Shown: one piece after another, positions 20,320 through 20,543 of the stretch
Layout: every line of letters starts with the position of its first letter
How positions within the stretch are numbered: the stretch's first letter is position 1
From: JBAWAP01 sp049589355
Lineage (GTDB): Bacteria > Chloroflexota > Anaerolineae > VGOG01
Assembly (NCBI GenBank): GCA_049589355.1
Contig: JBAWAP010000111.1
Location: forward strand, 1 to 20,543
Direction: 5' to 3'
DNA length: 20,543 bases
Translations under genes and position numbers: made by a program
The notes under the pieces: model-generated
The model's database searches: none
What the model was told of the DNA's origin: nothing
The model's input: only the letters and a program-made list of their open reading frames with translations

Positions 20320-20543
20320 ATGATCAAAGAGTCTCGGTTTCCTGGGCAACTGGATGATGAAAGGGTCATCATCTACGAGCGAAGATACTGGTATACGATC
20401 ATCAAGTGGATAGGGCTCCCTCTTCTTTTCCTGCTTATCTCTTTGTTGATTGCCTGGGTCGTGACTAACCTCTCAGCACCCCGCTCAAGTTTGGAGCTCA
20501 TCTTATATTGGCTTGTCATTCTAGCACCAGCGCTCACTTGGAC
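20320..20543 (+). CDS. Membrane protein, possibly PH-domain type, cut by the right edge
   Basis: ATG 20320 follows GGGGGAGGG by four to five bases and the frame is open to the window end (74 codons). The product begins MIKESRFPGQLDDERVIIYE and has two hydrophobic segments, WIGLPLLFLLISLLIAWVV (about 34-52) and LILYWLVILAPALTW (about 60-74). A short acidic N-terminus with DERVI(I/L) followed by paired helices is typical of bacterial membrane proteins that carry a PH-like (bPH) domain after the helices, but that part is outside the window. The family call is tentative. Confidence 0.7.
   Translation, partial: MIKESRFPGQLDDERVIIYERRYWYTIIKWIGLPLLFLLISLLIAWVVTNLSAPRSSLELILYWLVILAPALTW

Noticed and set aside
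1..20543. CRISPR array, rRNA or tRNA genes
   Set aside because: No regularly spaced direct repeats with unique spacers and no recognisable rRNA or tRNA sequence were seen by eye.

Overview
The window looks like a chromosomal segment of an uncultured or poorly studied member of the Chloroflexota (Anaerolineae-like). Signs are an FMN riboswitch in front of a RibXY-type riboflavin ABC transporter, lipoproteins with TPTP-rich linkers, a DUF3160 protein, a surface protein ending in a GGVIVP...LLVPWLGLA membrane anchor, and several short-period palindromic repeat arrays. The assignment is inferred from gene content only.

Left part (1-2216, leftward). A 7-TM protein whose HD-GYP domain runs off the left edge has its own promoter. 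Upstream is a compact regulatory and peptide locus: a promoter preceded by four 11-bp direct repeats, two tandem c-di-GMP-I (GEMM-I) riboswitches each with its own terminator, then two units made of a four-codon ORF (M-K-W-G-stop, good ribosome binding site) followed by a 31-residue single-hydrophobic-segment peptide, then a terminator. The two peptides are 28/31 identical and most codon differences are silent, so they are probably real genes. A c-di-GMP-controlled transcript that encodes only tiny membrane or secreted peptides, beside a possible c-di-GMP phosphodiesterase, is the best candidate here for an undescribed system. A decayed IS5-type transposase lies at its upstream edge.

Middle (2556-12702). 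A MiaB/MtaB-type methylthiotransferase gene is split by an octamer palindromic repeat with an in-frame TGA. It diverges from a carbamate kinase gene. Then come leftward genes: a DUF3160 lipoprotein, a CapA-type lipoprotein, a 74-residue hypothetical protein, an ice-binding-like (DUF3494) adhesin with a DUF11-like repeat, a small membrane-anchored hypothetical protein, and a GlsB/YeaQ plus YggT membrane protein pair. Most units have a near-consensus promoter and an intrinsic terminator.

Right part (12703-20543). A gene-poor kilobase holds a 175-bp MITE-like element with 26-bp terminal inverted repeats and a twin 22-bp palindromic operator. A decayed toxin-antitoxin-like operon follows (frameshifted first gene, intact antitoxin-like gene, truncated toxin). 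The rightward riboflavin unit has a consensus promoter, a palindromic repeat, an FMN riboswitch, a terminator, then permease, lipoprotein binding protein and ATPase. It converges on a TgpA-like transglutaminase membrane protein. A membrane protein starts at 20320 and is cut by the right edge.
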